Of a stretch of DNA of 64,000 bases, positions 1-11,985 are shown piece after piece. Both the position numbers and the translations under genes were made by a program. The stretch spans positions 807,501 to 871,500 of the forward strand of contig NZ_JACHTG010000004.1 of NCBI RefSeq assembly GCF_014250675.1, in the 5' to 3' direction. Origin of the DNA: Cetobacterium sp. 8H. Its GTDB lineage: Bacteria; Fusobacteriota; Fusobacteriia; Fusobacteriales; Fusobacteriaceae. Within the stretch, counting starts at the first letter, position 1, and each line of letters starts with the position of its first letter. The notes below the pieces were generated by a model, which saw only the letters and a list, made by a program, of their open reading frames with translations, did not search any database and had not been told where the DNA came from.

Positions 1-444
1 GCAACGAGCGCAACCCCTATTGTATGTTGCTACCATTAAGTTGAGCACTCATGCGATACTGCCTGCGATGAGCAGGAGGAAGGTGGGGATGACGTCAAGT
101 CATCATGCCCCTTATACGCTGGGCTACACACGTGCTACAATGGGCAGTACAGAGAGTTGCCAACCCGCGAGGGTGAGCTAATCTCTTAAAGCTGTTCTTA
201 GTTCGGATTGTACTCTGCAACTCGAGTACATGAAGTTGGAATCGCTAGTAATCGCAAATCAGCATGTTGCGGTGAATACGTTCTCGGGTCTTGTACACAC
301 CGCCCGTCACACCACGAGAGTTGGTTGCACCTGAAGTAGCAGGCCTAACCGTAAGGAGGGATGTTCCTAAGGTGTGATTAGCGATTGGGGTGAAGTCGTA
401 ACAAGGTATCCGTACGGGAACGTGCGGATGGATCACCTCCTTTC
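1..444 (+). rRNA. rrs: 16S ribosomal RNA, 3' part
   Basis: The window opens inside 16S at the conserved GCAACGAGCGCAACCC segment. It continues through the TGTACACACCGCCCGTCACACC decoding region (two parts, near 292-312) and helix 45, and ends with the anti-Shine-Dalgarno GGATCACCTCCTTT near 429-443. The CCUCC core matches the GGAGG ribosome binding sites seen before nearly every gene here. The exact 3' end is uncertain by a few bases and the 5' two thirds lie outside the window. Confidence 0.97.
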
Positions 445-494
445 TAAGGAGACTAACTTTTTCTCTATTCGATTGATGGTGTTCTTCACTATCA

Positions 495-522
495 TTCTTG
501 GACATTGGAAACTATATAGTAG
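495..522 (+). other. 5' arm of 23S precursor processing stem
   Basis: This 28-nt segment in the 16S-23S spacer pairs with 3545-3572 just after 23S: 25 Watson-Crick pairs, two G-U pairs and one mismatch. Such stems around 23S are the usual RNase III substrate. The 5' arm lies about 97 nt before the mature 23S start, and the stretch between holds a smaller hairpin (about 547-552 with 585-590). The spacer has no tRNA gene. Confidence 0.85.
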
Positions 523-619
523 ATATTGAGAAAATATTCTAAATTAACTAACAATTCATTTTTAAGTCAATCTTAAATTGAGTAGTTAGTCTGTCTAAAT
601 AATATGAATTATATTACAA

Positions 620-3537
<2,918 letters not shown>

Positions 3538-3544
3538 TAATATA

Positions 3545-3572
3545 CTACTATATAGTTTCAAGTGTTCAAGAA
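3545..3572 (+). other. 3' arm of 23S precursor processing stem
   Basis: Complement of 495-522, starting about 8 nt after the mature 23S 3' end and ending about 16 nt before 5S. Pairing with the spacer arm would loop out the whole 23S precursor. Confidence 0.85.
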
Positions 3573-3588
3573 ACACAAAAAAATATTG

Positions 3589-3705
3589 ATTGGCAACGAT
3601 AGCTATGGAGGTACACCCAGTAACATTTCGAACCTGGAAGTTAAGCCCATAAACGCTGAAAGTACTTGGGGGGCAGCCCTCTGGGAGGATAGGAAGTTGC
3701 CAATC
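3589..3705 (+). rRNA. rrf: 5S ribosomal RNA
   Basis: About 117 nt. Helix I is formed by ATTGGCAAC at the 5' end and GTTGCCAAT at the 3' end, and the conserved TAAGCCC and GAAAGTACTTGG segments lie between. Its 3' end runs straight into a T-rich tract, so helix I plus that tract probably also ends rrn transcription. Confidence 0.95.
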
Positions 3706-3720
3706 TTTTTTTTATTTTTT
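3696..3720 (+). terminator. probable rrn terminator at the 5S 3' end
   Basis: The 3' strand of 5S helix I is followed at once by CTTTTTTTTATTTTTT. The T tract then merges with the galE promoter region, so read-through into galE cannot be excluded. Confidence 0.5.
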
Positions 3721-3738
3721 GTAAAATTATGTTATAAT
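3711..3738 (+). promoter_or_regulatory. promoter of the galE-gltS unit
   Basis: -10 TATAAT at 3733-3738 with an upstream TG (extended -10) and a weak -35 TTTATT at 3711-3716, spacing 16. It carries the TTTTGTAA element also found in the rpsL, rpsJ and infA promoters. Confidence 0.6.
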
Positions 3739-3769
3739 CTATTTATAAAAAATAATAGAGGGGTGTTTC

Positions 3770-4744
3770 ATGAAAAATATTCTAGTAACAGGTGGAGCAG
3801 GCTATATAGGAAGCCACGCAGTAGTGGAGTTATTAGATTCAGGATATAATGTTATCGTTTTAGATAATTTAGAGAATGGATTTTTAGATTTAGTAGATAA
3901 AAGAGCTAAATTTTATAGAGGGGATATAAGAGATATATCAAGTTTTGAAAATATTTTTAAAGAAAATAAAATAGATGCAGTTATGAACTTTGCAGGCTAC
4001 ATAAAAGTTGGGGAAAGTGTATTAGAGCCTAATAAGTATTATTTAAATAATACTTATGGAGTGATGAATGTAATAGAAGTGATGAAAAAATATAATGTAA
4101 AAAATATAATTTTTTCTTCTACGGCTGCAGTTTATGGTGAAGTTCAGTGTGAAGGTCTAGTTTATGAAGATTATCCAACAAATCCAATAAATCCATATGG
4201 AGCAAGTAAATTGATGGCAGAAAGAGTAATACTTGATGCGGCAAAAGCATATGGAATAAATTATTCAATATTTAGATATTTTAATGTTGGAGGAGCTCAC
4301 GAAAAATATCAAATAGGACAAAAAGGTGACGGAGTAACGGCACTAATTCCAATTATTTTACAGACTGCTAAAGGTGAAAGAGAAGAGTTAAGTGTATATG
4401 GAAATGATTATCCAACTAAAGATGGAACGGGAATAAGAGATTATATTCATGTTGTTGATCTAGTGAGGGCTCATATCTCTGCATTGCCATCATTAGAAAA
4501 AAATATAAGTGGAATATACAATTTAGGAAATGGAAATGGATTTTCTGTACTAGAGATGTTAAATTCTGCTAGAGAAGTTACAGGTAAGGATATAAAATTT
4601 AAATTTGTTGATAGAAGACCAGGAGATCCAGCTTCAGTAGTTGCATCTAGTCAAAAAGCTAGAGAAATATTAGGATGGAAAGCAGAATATACAGATGTAA
4701 GTAGAATAATTGCTTCAGCATGGAACTGGTATAAAAAATTGTAA
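3770..4744 (+). CDS. galE: UDP-glucose 4-epimerase (copy 1)
   Basis: Cytoplasmic NAD-dependent epimerase that interconverts UDP-glucose and UDP-galactose, feeding galactose use and surface glycans. The 324 residues match the GalE length. Visible are the Rossmann motif GGAGYIG (8-14), the SST segment near 116-118, the catalytic pair Y143 and K147 in NPYGASK, and a typical C-terminal RRPGDPA stretch. The start is the first ATG after AGAGGGGTG. It heads a tight unit: the next gene begins 11 nt after its stop. A second copy lies at 39578. No galK or galT is present in the window, so the physiological role is probably UDP-sugar supply; that part is inference. Confidence 0.93.
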   Translation: MKNILVTGGAGYIGSHAVVELLDSGYNVIVLDNLENGFLDLVDKRAKFYRGDIRDISSFENIFKENKIDAVMNFAGYIKVGESVLEPNKYYLNNTYGVMNVIEVMKKYNVKNIIFSSTAAVYGEVQCEGLVYEDYPTNPINPYGASKLMAERVILDAAKAYGINYSIFRYFNVGGAHEKYQIGQKGDGVTALIPIILQTAKGEREELSVYGNDYPTKDGTGIRDYIHVVDLVRAHISALPSLEKNISGIYNLGNGNGFSVLEMLNSAREVTGKDIKFKFVDRRPGDPASVVASSQKAREILGWKAEYTDVSRIIASAWNWYKKL

Positions 4745-4755
4745 AAGGAGCAGAT

Positions 4756-5574
4756 ATGAATTTTTTTAAGAAATTATTTTCTAAAAAAAAAGCTGATACT
4801 GAGATAGAAGTTATTAAAGAGGATGAATGTAATTTAGAAAATTGTGGATGTAAAAGTTGTGAAAATGAAAAACATGGAGATTATTTGAAAAAAATATGTT
4901 TAGAGATAGAAACTATTCCATGTGAGCCAAATCCTTATTTTAATGTTGCAAGTGAAAGTGCAAAGTTTTTTGAAGAATTTGAATTGAGAATGACAACGGT
5001 ATATAGAATGTTTGGTGTAAGCAATAAATTTTTGAAAGAGTACCAAAAGATATCAAAAGAATCATTATCTTTAACAAAAGAAAATAAAAATGAATTTTCA
5101 AAATATAGTAAATGTTATTTTATAAATAATAATGCTTTTAAAGAAATTTCAAATATGAGTAATCTATTAAATATATTTACAATTTTTGAAGTATTATTAA
5201 AGAATGTTGTAAAAGATTTAGCTTATGATAAAAATATAGAATTAGAAGAGATTCAAAATAAAAATATGTCATATTTAAATAGCTATATAATATTTTTAGA
5301 AGATTCTTTAAAAAATAGTTTTAACTTGAATGATGAAGAGAAGAATTTTATAAGTATAGTAAGAAAAATTAGAAATGATTATTTACATGACTATATGAGT
5401 GAGATTCCAGAGTCTATGGAAAAAGAAATTGTTAAGATATTTGATTTAAGAATAGGAAAAAGAATAGTTGTAGACGAGTATTTTATAGAAAATACTTCTA
5501 AAATATTTGGAAGTATAGCAAAGAGACTTGAAAAATCTTATTGGGAGTATAAAAATAAAACTTTTACCAAGTAA
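4756..5574 (+). CDS. unknown protein, possible HEPN motif and N-terminal Cys cluster
   Basis: I do not recognise this 272-residue protein as a named family. It has a basic N-terminus (residues 1-12), a cysteine cluster C25-x4-C30-x-C32-x2-C35 that could bind a metal, then a mainly helical, lysine/asparagine-rich body with no signal peptide or membrane segment. Near the C-terminus R206-N207-x3-H211 sits in a predicted helix, which fits the R-N-x3-4-H signature of HEPN ribonucleases, preceded by a hydrophobic helix (residues 137-153) of the kind that packs in HEPN bundles. The RBS AAGGAG is 11 nt after galE and the gene is co-transcribed with molybdenum-enzyme genes. The HEPN link is inference from a short motif. 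Confidence 0.8.
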   Translation: MNFFKKLFSKKKADTEIEVIKEDECNLENCGCKSCENEKHGDYLKKICLEIETIPCEPNPYFNVASESAKFFEEFELRMTTVYRMFGVSNKFLKEYQKISKESLSLTKENKNEFSKYSKCYFINNNAFKEISNMSNLLNIFTIFEVLLKNVVKDLAYDKNIELEEIQNKNMSYLNSYIIFLEDSLKNSFNLNDEEKNFISIVRKIRNDYLHDYMSEIPESMEKEIVKIFDLRIGKRIVVDEYFIENTSKIFGSIAKRLEKSYWEYKNKTFTK

Positions 5575-5591
5575 AGAATAGGGGGAAGAAT

Positions 5592-6431
5592 ATGTTAGTT
5601 ATAGTTAGGGGGGCTGGAGATATAGCAACAGGAGTTATTCATAGACTTTTTAAAAGTGGATTTAAAATTTTAGCTTTAGAAACAGATAATCCAAGTGCTA
5701 TTAGAAGAACTGTTTCTTTTTCAGAATGTATTTATAAAGAGAAACAAGAAGTAGAAGGTGTAGTGGCACGTAAAGTTATATCTTTAGAAGAAATGGAAGA
5801 GTGTTGGAAAAATTTTGAAATACCAGTAATGGTAGATTCAGAATGTAAATGTATAAAAAAACTTAAACCATATATATTAATAGATGCTATTTTAGCAAAA
5901 AAAAATTTAGGAACAAAACAGGATATGGCGCCAATAACTATAGCATTAGGGCCTGGGTTTGAAGCAGGCAAGGATGTGGATTTAGTTATAGAAACTATGA
6001 GAGGGCATAACCTAGGAAGAGTTATAAATAGTGGAAGTGCAGCTAAAAATACAGGAATACCAGGAAATATAGCAGGATTTTCTAGTGAAAGAGTTATTTA
6101 TTCAGCAAATACTGGAATTTTCACAGGATATAAAAAAATTGGTGATTTAGTTGAAGTAGGACAAATTATAGGAGATATAGATGGATACCCTGTGAAAGCA
6201 ACAATATCTGGACTTTTGAGAGGAATAATTTCAGACGGGTATTATGTAAAAGATAGATTTAAAATTGCGGATATAGATCCAAGAAAAACAGAATATCAAA
6301 ATTGTTTTTTAATTTCAGATAAAGCAAGAACTATCGGTGGAGCTGTATTAGAAGGAATTTTAAAAAAAATAATAGGGGTGGAAAGAGAGAATGGACTTAC
6401 ATATTTTAGAGAAAACTTCCCAACTAGTTAA
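5592..6431 (+). CDS. yqeB: selenium-dependent molybdenum hydroxylase maturation protein, YqeB/EF2563 type
   Basis: Soluble protein of 279 residues of the EF2563/YqeB family, which accompanies labile-selenium molybdenum hydroxylases (xanthine dehydrogenase-like enzymes) and is thought to help mature their cofactor. The N-terminal GAGDIATG (residues 7-14) is a nucleotide-binding-like loop, and a C-terminal segment around residues 190-235 resembles a barrel-like lipoyl/RnfC fold. The start has a GGGGG ribosome site 7 nt upstream. Its last 41 nt overlap the next gene, a xdhC homologue, which supports a shared role. No hydroxylase structural gene is in the window. Confidence 0.85.
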   Translation: MLVIVRGAGDIATGVIHRLFKSGFKILALETDNPSAIRRTVSFSECIYKEKQEVEGVVARKVISLEEMEECWKNFEIPVMVDSECKCIKKLKPYILIDAILAKKNLGTKQDMAPITIALGPGFEAGKDVDLVIETMRGHNLGRVINSGSAAKNTGIPGNIAGFSSERVIYSANTGIFTGYKKIGDLVEVGQIIGDIDGYPVKATISGLLRGIISDGYYVKDRFKIADIDPRKTEYQNCFLISDKARTIGGAVLEGILKKIIGVERENGLTYFRENFPTS

Positions 6432-7164
6432 ATTAGGAAAAAGAGTAGCACTGGTAACTTTAACGAAATCAACTGGGTCAACACCTAGAAAAGAAGGAAC
6501 ACTTATGTGTGTTTGGGATGACGGTTTTGCAGGAACTATAGGTGGGGGAATGATTGAGTATAAAGTGATACAGCTAGCTCGAAAGAATTTAGAATTAACT
6601 AGAAACGAACCTTTTTCTTTTGACTTAAATAAAGAAGCTGAATTAGGAATGAGTTGCGGTGGAAATGTAGAAGGATACATAAAAATTGTAAAACCTAAAA
6701 ATAGAATTGTAATTGCCGGTGCAGGACATATAGGACAAAAACTTTATCAAATATTAAAAGAATCAGATTTTGAAGTAATTCTGATTGATGATAGAGATGA
6801 GTTTAAAAACTTAAATTCAAATATTTTAATTGGTGATTATAAAGATATTTTAAAAGATTTAATTGATAATGAAAATACATATTTTATAATTGTAACAAAA
6901 GGACATTCAACAGATTCACAAGTTTTAGAAAGTGTTTTAGAAAAAAAATCTAGATATATAGGAATGGTAGGAAGCAAAAAAAAGGTTCTTGAAATAAAGA
7001 ATGATTTAAAATCTAGAGGGTTAATAATTCCTGAAGAAAAATTCTATTCTCCAATAGGATTAAAGATTTCAGACGGAACTCCATACGAAATTGCAATAGA
7101 GATTTTAGCTGAAATATTAAATGTAAAAAATGATGGTGAATTGAGAAATAGGAGGAATTATTAA
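6391..7164 (+). CDS. XdhC/CoxI family molybdenum-cofactor sulfuration factor
   Basis: XdhC-type chaperone of 257 residues that binds and helps sulfurate (or, in this family branch, possibly selenate) the molybdenum cofactor before insertion in a hydroxylase. The N-terminal XdhC domain shows STGSTPRK (27-34), GTIGGG (48-53) and MSCGG (87-91), whose cysteine is the conserved family cysteine. The C-terminal Rossmann part begins at GAGHIG (110-115). It overlaps yqeB by 41 nt, and its stop shares one base with the moaC start (TAATG), so translation is probably coupled. Confidence 0.88.
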   Translation: MDLHILEKTSQLVKLGKRVALVTLTKSTGSTPRKEGTLMCVWDDGFAGTIGGGMIEYKVIQLARKNLELTRNEPFSFDLNKEAELGMSCGGNVEGYIKIVKPKNRIVIAGAGHIGQKLYQILKESDFEVILIDDRDEFKNLNSNILIGDYKDILKDLIDNENTYFIIVTKGHSTDSQVLESVLEKKSRYIGMVGSKKKVLEIKNDLKSRGLIIPEEKFYSPIGLKISDGTPYEIAIEILAEILNVKNDGELRNRRNY

Positions 7165-7634
7165 TGTTAACACATTTTAATAAAGATGGAAAAGCAATAA
7201 TGGTAGATGTTACAGAAAAAAATGAAACGAAAAGAGAAGCGATAACTTCAGGAAAAATCTTTATGAATTTTGAAACTTTTCAAAAAATAAAAGAAGGTAC
7301 TATTGAAAAAGGAGATGTTTTAGGAGTAGCAAGAGTTGCAGGAATAATGGCTGCTAAAAAAACTAGTGATTTGATTCCAATGTGTCATCCTTTATTTATT
7401 ACAGGAGTTGATATAGAATTTGTTTTAAATGAAGAAAAGCTTATGATAGAGGCTAGAGCGATAGTGAAAACTCAAGGCAAAACAGGAGTGGAAATGGAAG
7501 CTTTGACAGCAGTGACTACATCGTTGTTGACGATATATGATATGTGTAAGGCTATGGACAAGGCAATGACAATTACAGATATTAAACTTTGTAAAAAAAC
7601 CGGTGGTAAATCTGGAGAGTTTATAAATGAATAG
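7164..7634 (+). CDS. moaC: cyclic pyranopterin monophosphate synthase
   Basis: MoaC converts the 3',8-cyclo-GTP made by MoaA to cyclic pyranopterin monophosphate, the first stable precursor of molybdopterin. All family marks are present in 156 residues: MCHPL (73-77), GVEMEAL (108-114), DMCKAMDK (126-133) and the C-terminal KTGGKSG. The start overlaps the xdhC-like stop by one base, and the 3' end overlaps the next gene by 8 nt. The other cofactor genes (moaA, moeA, mogA) are not here, so moaC has been moved beside the maturation factors. Confidence 0.96.
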   Translation: MLTHFNKDGKAIMVDVTEKNETKREAITSGKIFMNFETFQKIKEGTIEKGDVLGVARVAGIMAAKKTSDLIPMCHPLFITGVDIEFVLNEEKLMIEARAIVKTQGKTGVEMEALTAVTTSLLTIYDMCKAMDKAMTITDIKLCKKTGGKSGEFINE

Positions 7635-8976
7635 TTTTTTATCTATTTTTTCTTATTTAAGTTTTTTACTTATATTAGGAGTAATAATAAAAAATAAAGT
7701 TAAAATTTTTCAAGAGTTATTTATACCTTCATCTGTTATAGGTGGATTTATAGGATTATTTCTAGGTTCATCTTTTTTAAATAATTATTTTGAAATTATA
7801 CCCTTTTCTTGGCAAAAAGATATAAGCTCATTACCAGGAATGTTAATAATCCCAATAATAATTTCAGTTCCATTAGGACTAAATTTTGGAAGTAGAAAAA
7901 AATCTATAAAGAATGTTATTAATATGAGTGGGATATTGTTTATAGTGACTTTTACTCAACTATTATTAGGATACTTAATCAGTTATCTATATAAATATAT
8001 TTTTAATAAAGATATATATCCAGGATTTGGATCAGAATTAAATTCAGGATTCGCAGGTGGTCATGGAACTGCTGGACTCGTATCAAGAACTTTAAAAGAA
8101 TTAGGAAGTCAATACTGGGAGTTAGCTCAAGGAATAACAGTTACAATGGCAACAGTGGGATTAATTTCAGGTATATTTTTTGGAATATATCAAATAAATA
8201 AAGGAACTAAAAATGGTAAAACAGAAATAATAAAAGATGTTTTAGAGCTTCCTATAGAATTAAAAAAAGGCTATTATAAAGAGGTAGCAAAACAAGATTC
8301 TTTAGGAAGAGAAACAATGCTAAGTACTTCGATAGATACTTTAGCCTTTCATTTAGCTATAATAATGAGTGTTTGTGGATTATCACAGATAAGCTTAATT
8401 TTTTTTAAAAAGCATAATGTTTTTATAATTTCAAAGCTTTCCCTATGGTCTTATGGGATGATAATCATGTTTATAGTTTGGTATATAATAAAAAAAATGG
8501 GATTAGATTGGAGTATAGACTCTAAAGTAAGAGGAAAAATAACAGGAACATTCACAGAATTTGCTGTTGTCTCTGCCATAGCATCCCTTCCTTTTAAGGC
8601 TGTTTCAATATATTTTATAACTATTTTTACAATATGTCTAATAGGCTTAATTCTAACATGGAAGATTATTTTATTATTAAGTAAAAGATATTTTGAGAAA
8701 GATTTTTATTTTGAAAGAGCTTTAGCTATGTTTGGAACATCTACAGGAGTTTTTATAACAGGGTTACTTTTATTAAGAATATGTGATCCAAAACTAGAAA
8801 GTAAAGTTTTACAAGATTATTCATTAGGATTTACAATGACAGCATTATTAGGACCTATATTAATAACATCGTGTATTCAATTGAGTTTTTTATATGGATT
8901 CTTAATACCTGTAGTAATAATGAGTTTATTAACTATAATAAATATTGTTTTTTTAGAACTCTATAATAAAAGATAA
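7627..8976 (+). CDS. gltS: GltS-type sodium/carboxylate symporter
   Basis: Integral membrane protein of 449 residues with about 10-12 hydrophobic segments, of the GltS glutamate:sodium symporter family. The two internally related halves carry the family loops GGHGTAG (about 144-150) and [11 protein letters not shown] (about 373-383), the latter followed by LLLRICDP. It overlaps moaC by 8 nt and is the last gene before a strong terminator. Because it is tied to molybdenum-hydroxylase maturation genes, its substrate might be a hydroxylase substrate or product rather than glutamate; that is inference and the gene name is by family only. Confidence 0.85.
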   Translation: MNSFLSIFSYLSFLLILGVIIKNKVKIFQELFIPSSVIGGFIGLFLGSSFLNNYFEIIPFSWQKDISSLPGMLIIPIIISVPLGLNFGSRKKSIKNVINMSGILFIVTFTQLLLGYLISYLYKYIFNKDIYPGFGSELNSGFAGGHGTAGLVSRTLKELGSQYWELAQGITVTMATVGLISGIFFGIYQINKGTKNGKTEIIKDVLELPIELKKGYYKEVAKQDSLGRETMLSTSIDTLAFHLAIIMSVCGLSQISLIFFKKHNVFIISKLSLWSYGMIIMFIVWYIIKKMGLDWSIDSKVRGKITGTFTEFAVVSAIASLPFKAVSIYFITIFTICLIGLILTWKIILLLSKRYFEKDFYFERALAMFGTSTGVFITGLLLLRICDPKLESKVLQDYSLGFTMTALLGPILITSCIQLSFLYGFLIPVVIMSLLTIINIVFLELYNKR

Positions 8977-9007
8977 AGAATGGAAAATTAAAATCCATTC
9001 TTTTTTA
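8977..9007 (+). terminator. intrinsic terminator after gltS
   Basis: Stem AGAATGGA (8977-8984) with TCCATTCT (8994-9001) followed by a T tract to 9007. It closes the galE-gltS unit. Confidence 0.85.
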
Positions 9008-9018
9008 TTGGTTATTTA

Positions 9019-9027
9019 TGATATAAT
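9019..9027 (+). promoter_or_regulatory. extended -10 promoter of the ABC-F gene
   Basis: TGATATAAT, an extended -10, lies 34 nt before the start codon. No good -35 is visible; the expected position falls in the preceding terminator. Confidence 0.5.
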
Positions 9028-9060
9028 TAATTAAAATGAAAAATTTAAGGAGAAGTTAAA

Positions 9061-10974
9061 ATGGCTTTATTAAATGTGAATAATCTATATAAAGGGTTTT
9101 CAGGTGAAACTCTTTTTAGAGATATAACTTTTTCAATAGATGAAAAAGATAGAATTGGTATAATTGGAGTTAATGGTGCCGGGAAATCAACACTAATAAA
9201 AATGATGATGGAATTGGAAGAAAATGATGTAGATCCAAGAACTAATCTGAGAGGAAGTGTTTCAAAAAAAGGAAATTTAAAAATAGGATATCTTTCTCAA
9301 AATGTAAATTTAAATAAAGAAAATAAAGTTTTTGATGAATTAATGGGTGTTTTTTCAGAATTAAAATCAGATTATGAAAGAATACAAGAGTTAAATATCT
9401 TAATAGCTACAGATTTAGAAAATTTTGATGAACATATGGAAGAGTTAGCAAAATTATCTAGTAAGTATGAGCAAGAAGAAGGATATGCAATCGAATATAA
9501 AGTTAAACAAGTATTGATAGGATTAAGTATTCCAGAAGAGATGTGGAAAATAAGAATTGAAGATCTTTCTGGTGGGCAACAAGCAAGAGTAGCTTTAGGA
9601 AAAATATTATTGGAAGAGCCAGAACTGCTTATATTAGATGAGCCAACAAATCATTTGGATTTAATAGCAATAGAGTGGTTAGAGAAATTTTTAAAAGATT
9701 ATCCAAAAGCTTTTGTTGTGATATCTCATGATAGATATTTTTTAGACAATATTGTAAATAGAGTTTTTGAAATAGAGGGTAAAACATTAAAAACATATAA
9801 AGGAAACTTTACTGAGTATGTAATTCAAAAAGAAGCTTTTTTATCTGGAGCAGTTAAATCATTTGAGAAAGAGCAAGATAAAATAAGAAAAATGGAAGAG
9901 TTTGTTAGACGTTATAAAGCTGGACAGAAATGTAAACAGGCTAGGGGAAGACAAAAACTTTTAGATAGAATGGAAAAAACTGAGAATCCAATATTAAATG
10001 TTAGAAAGATAAAACTTAAATTTGAAACTGAAAGTGTAAGTGTTGATAAAGTTTTGACTTTAGAGAATTTAGGTATGTCTTTTGGTGAAAAACAGCTTTT
10101 TAAAAACCTTGATCTTACTTTATATAGAGGTGATAGAGTAGGGATAATTGGAAAAAATGGTGTAGGAAAATCAACTATTTTAAGAATAGTTAATGGTTTA
10201 GAAAAACAAAAATCAGGAATTGTTAGTATTGGTGAAAGAGTAAAAATAGGTTACTATGACCAAAATCATCAAGGTCTTCATATGGAGAATACAATCTTAG
10301 AAGAGATTTTAAATAACTTTGTAATGAGTGACGAAGAAGCTAGAACAATAGCGGGAGGTTTTTTATTTTCAGCAGATGATGTAAATAAAAAAATAAAATC
10401 ATTATCAGGTGGAGAGAAAGCAAGAATTGCTTTTATGAAATTAATTTTATCAAAACCTAACTTCCTAATATTAGATGAGCCGACAAACCATTTAGATATA
10501 TATTCTAGAGAAATATTAGAAGAGGCTTTAGAAGATTATGATGGAACAATATTAGTTGTTTCTCATGATAGATATTTTTTGGAAAGTGTAGTTAATAGCA
10601 TATATGAAGTAAACCAAAGTGGAGCGACATTATTTAAAGGAGATTACGAATCGTACATATCTCAGAGAGATAATATAAAACAAAAAGATGAAACTGCAGG
10701 TCTAAGCTATGAAGAGCAAAAAAGAAGCAGAAATAGACTTTCTTCATTAGAGAAAAGATATAAACGGTTAGAAGATGACATTGAGAGATTAGAAAGTGAA
10801 AAAATAATCTTGGAAATGGATTATGAGAAAGCTGGAAAAATTAATGATGTCGATGAGCTAATGAAGCTTCAAGAAAAAATAAATTTGAAAGATTTAGAAA
10901 TTTTCGAGACTATGGAAAGCTGGGAAGAGATAGGGTTGGAGATAGAAGAAATAAAAAATAGTTGTAAAAATTAA
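9061..10974 (+). CDS. ABC-F family ribosome-associated ATPase
   Basis: Soluble twin-ATPase of 637 residues without membrane segments, of the translation-factor ABC-F class (Uup/YdiF-like). Domain 1 has Walker A GVNGAGKST (36-44), signature LSGGQQ and Walker B LLILDEPTNHLD. A charged linker with EFVRRYKAGQKCKQARGRQ follows, the arm that reaches toward the peptidyl-tRNA. Domain 2 has GKNGVGKST, LSGGEK and FLILDEPTNHLD. The last 90 or so residues form a coiled coil as in Uup. RBS AAGGAG. It sits alone between a terminator and the str operon promoter. A housekeeping role on stalled ribosomes is likelier than antibiotic resistance, but sequence alone does not settle this. Confidence 0.92.
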   Translation: MALLNVNNLYKGFSGETLFRDITFSIDEKDRIGIIGVNGAGKSTLIKMMMELEENDVDPRTNLRGSVSKKGNLKIGYLSQNVNLNKENKVFDELMGVFSELKSDYERIQELNILIATDLENFDEHMEELAKLSSKYEQEEGYAIEYKVKQVLIGLSIPEEMWKIRIEDLSGGQQARVALGKILLEEPELLILDEPTNHLDLIAIEWLEKFLKDYPKAFVVISHDRYFLDNIVNRVFEIEGKTLKTYKGNFTEYVIQKEAFLSGAVKSFEKEQDKIRKMEEFVRRYKAGQKCKQARGRQKLLDRMEKTENPILNVRKIKLKFETESVSVDKVLTLENLGMSFGEKQLFKNLDLTLYRGDRVGIIGKNGVGKSTILRIVNGLEKQKSGIVSIGERVKIGYYDQNHQGLHMENTILEEILNNFVMSDEEARTIAGGFLFSADDVNKKIKSLSGGEKARIAFMKLILSKPNFLILDEPTNHLDIYSREILEEALEDYDGTILVVSHDRYFLESVVNSIYEVNQSGATLFKGDYESYISQRDNIKQKDETAGLSYEEQKRSRNRLSSLEKRYKRLEDDIERLESEKIILEMDYEKAGKINDVDELMKLQEKINLKDLEIFETMESWEEIGLEIEEIKNSCKN

Positions 10975-10994
10975 AAATTGTGGTAAAATTATCT

Positions 10995-11023
10995 TTGACT
11001 TTTTGTAATAAAGTTATTATAAT
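10995..11023 (+). promoter_or_regulatory. str operon promoter
   Basis: -35 TTGACT at 10995-11000, 17-bp spacer, -10 TATAAT at 11018-11023: near consensus for the housekeeping sigma factor. TTTTGTAA follows the -35 directly, as in three other promoters here. A short AT hairpin lies in the leader before rpsL. Confidence 0.85.
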
Positions 11024-11082
11024 ACTAAAGTTAAATATTATTTAAAAATAATAAATAAAAAATTAAGAGGAAGGAGGGTAAA

Positions 11083-11451
11083 ATGCCTACTTTAAGTCAA
11101 TTAGTAAAAAAAGGAAGACAAACTCTAGAAGAGAGTAAAAAATCACCAGCATTACAAGGAAACCCACAGAGAAGAGGAGTATGTGTAAGAGTTTATACTA
11201 CTACACCTAAGAAACCAAACTCAGCGTTAAGAAAGGTTGCCAGAGTAAAGTTAACTAACGGAATCGAAGTTACTTCATACATCCCAGGAGAGGGACACAA
11301 CTTACAGGAGCACTCAATCGTTCTAGTAAGAGGAGGAAGAACAAAAGATTTACCAGGAGTTAGATATAAAGTTATCAGAGGAGCTTTAGATACAGCTGGA
11401 GTTGCAAAGAGAAAACAATCAAGATCTAAATACGGAGCTAAAAAAGCGTAA
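11083..11451 (+). CDS. rpsL: 30S ribosomal protein uS12
   Basis: Decoding-centre protein of the 30S subunit, 122 residues, first gene of the str operon. The conserved KKPNSALRK and [13 protein letters not shown] loops are intact; both carry the wild-type lysines whose change gives streptomycin resistance elsewhere. The C-terminal basic tail is normal. The RBS is a strong AAGGAGGG 5 nt before ATG. Confidence 0.98.
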   Translation: MPTLSQLVKKGRQTLEESKKSPALQGNPQRRGVCVRVYTTTPKKPNSALRKVARVKLTNGIEVTSYIPGEGHNLQEHSIVLVRGGRTKDLPGVRYKVIRGALDTAGVAKRKQSRSKYGAKKA

Positions 11452-11479
11452 TAATTATTAAGGAGGTGGACAGTAAAAA

Positions 11480-11950
11480 ATGTCAAGAAGAAGAGCAGCA
11501 GTAAAAAGAGATGTATTACCTGATTCAAGATATTCTGATAAGGTTGTAACTAAGGTTATAAACTCATTCATGGTAGATGGAAAAAAATCAATCGCTGAAG
11601 GAATTTTCTATTCTGCAATGGATTTAATAAAAGAAAAAACTGGTCAAGAGGGGTACGATGTATTTAAACAAGCATTAGAGAACATCAAGCCACAGATCGA
11701 AGTTAGATCAAGAAGAATCGGAGGAGCTACTTATCAAGTTCCAGTAGAAGTAAGAGTAGAGAGACAACAAACTTTAGCAATCAGATGGTTAACTCTTTAC
11801 ACAAGACAAAGAAAAGAATATGGAATGATCCAGAAAATGGCATTAGAGTTAATAGCAGCAGCTAATAACGAAGGAGCTACAATTAAGAAAAAAGAGGATA
11901 CTTACAAAATGGCTGAAGCTAACAGAGCTTTCGCACACTATAAGTTCTAA
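11480..11950 (+). CDS. rpsG: 30S ribosomal protein uS7
   Basis: 156 residues, the full length of uS7, which nucleates assembly of the 30S head and contacts the E-site tRNA. It begins MSRRRAA and shows the conserved central [13 protein letters not shown] region. An AAGGAGGTG ribosome site lies 28 nt downstream of rpsL, so it is in the same transcript. In other bacteria S7 autoregulates this operon through the rpsL-rpsG gap; here that gap is only 28 nt with no clear structure. Confidence 0.98.
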   Translation: MSRRRAAVKRDVLPDSRYSDKVVTKVINSFMVDGKKSIAEGIFYSAMDLIKEKTGQEGYDVFKQALENIKPQIEVRSRRIGGATYQVPVEVRVERQQTLAIRWLTLYTRQRKEYGMIQKMALELIAAANNEGATIKKKEDTYKMAEANRAFAHYKF

Positions 11951-11985
11951 TTTTAGTTGTAATTTAAATTTAGGAGGATAACAAA

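Noticed and set aside
445-619. Spacer tRNA genes (Ile, Ala) between 16S and 23S
   Set aside because: No cloverleaf or GGTTCGA-type T-arm is present in the 175 nt.
3562-3849. 95-codon frame over 5S and the galE start
   Set aside because: It covers the 5S gene and reads galE in a wrong frame.
5592-7164. In-frame UGA selenocysteine codons in the selenium-related genes
   Set aside because: Both frames are open without internal UGA and no SECIS-like hairpin is needed; the selenium in these hydroxylases is a labile cofactor, not selenocysteine.
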